Assembly (NCBI GenBank): GCA_943914745.1
Contig: CALUDF010000184.1
Coordinates: forward strand, 1 to 6,592
Source: an uncultured Bacteriovorax sp.
GTDB taxonomy: Bacteria; Bdellovibrionota; Bacteriovoracia; Bacteriovoracales; Bacteriovoracaceae
Length of the DNA: 6,592 bases
Reading direction: 5' to 3'
The position numbers and the translations under genes are program-made. The notes beneath the pieces were generated by a model. That model was not told the origin of the DNA and made no database searches. It was given only the letters and a program-made list of their open reading frames with translations. Shown in pieces: positions 5,738-6,592 of this stretch. Position 1 is the first letter of the stretch; each line of letters opens with the position of its first letter.

Positions 5738-6114
5738 GTAAAAAAATCGGAAACCCGAATCTCCCCAAAGAAGTGGTCGCAGGGCTAAAAGGTTTTGAGA
5801 GTGTGTTTGAAGATTACGTCAACAGTGAAGAGTACAAAGACCATGAAAGAAGGGAGCGCGATCACACCAAAGTCGGCGAGCAATATGAGCTTCAGCATTT
5901 TCTAGAACAAGAAAACGACCGACTTTCGGCCCTGGAGATTTTTCTCACAAAGAAAGTTCCTTTGAAGATGAACTTTTCTCAAACTGAAAAACTCATCCTG
6001 CTGCAAATGGAAAGAAAGAAAATCTTAAAAGAGAAAATGAACGGAGATCTCGCTAAGCTAGACTCTCCTTTGCAGAAGAATCTCGCTCAGCTCATGAATT
6101 CACATTTCGCCTAA
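5734..6114 (+). CDS. Uncharacterised 126-residue helical protein, second gene of a two-gene unit
   Basis: No recognised family. The product is small, highly charged and almost entirely helical in appearance. An N-terminal segment contains KEVVAGLKGFESVFEDYVN (12-30), followed by an Arg/Glu/His-rich stretch (34-50) and heptad-like leucine patterns at about 52-72 and 82-124, consistent with a coiled coil. There are no cysteines and no signal peptide or membrane helix. Its ATG overlaps the previous stop by four bases (ATGA) and a good Shine-Dalgarno, AAGGAA, stands six bases upstream, inside the previous gene. Its TAA stop overlaps the stop codon of the convergent gene on the other strand. It could be a small partner or scaffold for the 174-residue protein; this is inferred from gene order alone. 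Confidence 0.82.
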   Translation: MSKKIGNPNLPKEVVAGLKGFESVFEDYVNSEEYKDHERRERDHTKVGEQYELQHFLEQENDRLSALEIFLTKKVPLKMNFSQTEKLILLQMERKKILKEKMNGDLAKLDSPLQKNLAQLMNSHFA

Positions 6115-6592
6115 TGCTTATTGAGAGTCAAAATGATCGGGCCTCCGACGTGCTTATAATCGTCGCTCGACATATGCTCAAGGTCGTACCCTTCTAGCTG
6201 GGACTTTAAGAGGTCTTGCAGGTAATTATTGAAATCAAACACCTGATTTAGGCCATAGGTCTCAGTGAACTTCTGAATCTTTTTAAAGAGCTCTGGAGTG
6301 AGGATGAACTTGCCTTCAGAGGGGGAGATGATCCCTTCTGAAAATGTTTTGTACTCATCAATAGTAAGTCCCAGCTTCGCCCCGCTATTTTGTGATGGGT
6401 TCTCATTGAATGAGCTTAAATAGAAGTTTGCAAAGTTACTTAAAAGCAAGGCCTCAAAATCGATATCGTCGACTGTGTAGTTTAAATAATAACTATCCAT
6501 CAAACGTCCCTCTGACTTTAAATTCGAGAGCGTTTCATAGAACTTATTAGCAAATGGCATCAGCTGAATCAAGGTCTTCGTCTTATAAGTCC
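6111..6592 (-). CDS. Uncharacterised protein, N-terminus beyond the window edge
   Basis: The frame is open from the right edge for at least 159 codons to a TAG stop. A TTG at 6572 could serve as a start, but the reading frame continues without a stop to the edge and no ribosome site precedes the TTG, so the true start probably lies outside. The visible part is rich in Phe, Tyr, Asn and acidic residues: MPFANKFYETLSNL, DFEALLLSNFANFYLSSFNE, a Ser/Gly/Pro-containing centre, then FILTPELFKKIQKFTETYGL and a C-terminal GGPIILTLNKH. No family, membrane helix or catalytic motif is recognisable in this part. It is convergent with the 126-residue gene, with overlapping stop codons and therefore no room for a separate terminator. 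Confidence 0.75.
   Translation of the reverse strand, partial: TYKTKTLIQLMPFANKFYETLSNLKSEGRLMDSYYLNYTVDDIDFEALLLSNFANFYLSSFNENPSQNSGAKLGLTIDEYKTFSEGIISPSEGKFILTPELFKKIQKFTETYGLNQVFDFNNYLQDLLKSQLEGYDLEHMSSDDYKHVGGPIILTLNKH

Noticed and set aside
5213..6114. Toxin-antitoxin system, suggested by two small overlapping genes
   Set aside because: Both proteins are larger than most such pairs, neither shows a nuclease, PIN, RelE, Fic or antitoxin DNA-binding motif, and no autoregulatory repeat adjoins the first start convincingly.

Overview
The window looks like a chromosomal segment from a Gram-negative bacterium of moderate to low GC content with very tight gene packing. The lysine-rich uncharacterised proteins, a membrane histidine kinase, a CpaF-type secretion ATPase without nearby pilin genes, and a Staphylococcus/Bacillus-like FabI and DeoC would fit a Bdellovibrio-and-like-organisms lineage (Bdellovibrionota, Bacteriovorax/Peredibacter type). 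That assignment is inference from overall flavour, not from a marker gene. No mobile element, tRNA, rRNA or CRISPR is visible, and no stretch over 300 bases lacks a gene; the longest gap is about 104 bases (5109-5212).

Left block (1-2628). A few codons at the left edge may be the tail of a rightward gene. It meets, tail to tail, a leftward cluster transcribed in the order histidine kinase, OmpR/PhoB-type response regulator, fabI. The kinase and regulator genes are 3 bases apart. Only 38 bases separate the regulator from fabI, with no terminator visible there, and a structured terminator-like element follows fabI. The likely reading is one transcription unit joining a two-component system to the enoyl-ACP reductase of fatty acid synthesis.

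Centre (2671-3354). deoC, the deoxyribose-phosphate aldolase of deoxynucleoside catabolism, is read rightward and divergently from the kinase, with 42 bases between the two starts. It has all its catalytic residues and no other deo gene beside it.

Right block (3363-6592). A leftward pair encodes an unrecognised helical protein of about 231 residues followed, 15 bases later, by a CpaF/TadA-type secretion ATPase. Divergent from this pair is a rightward pair of unrecognised small proteins (174 and 126 residues) joined by an ATGA stop/start overlap. A 104-base shared regulatory region lies between the pairs. At the right edge a leftward unrecognised gene runs out of the window, its stop codon overlapping that of the 126-residue gene. 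The ATPase with three unknown genes around it is the part most likely to hold something undescribed; the rest is recognisable housekeeping and signalling.
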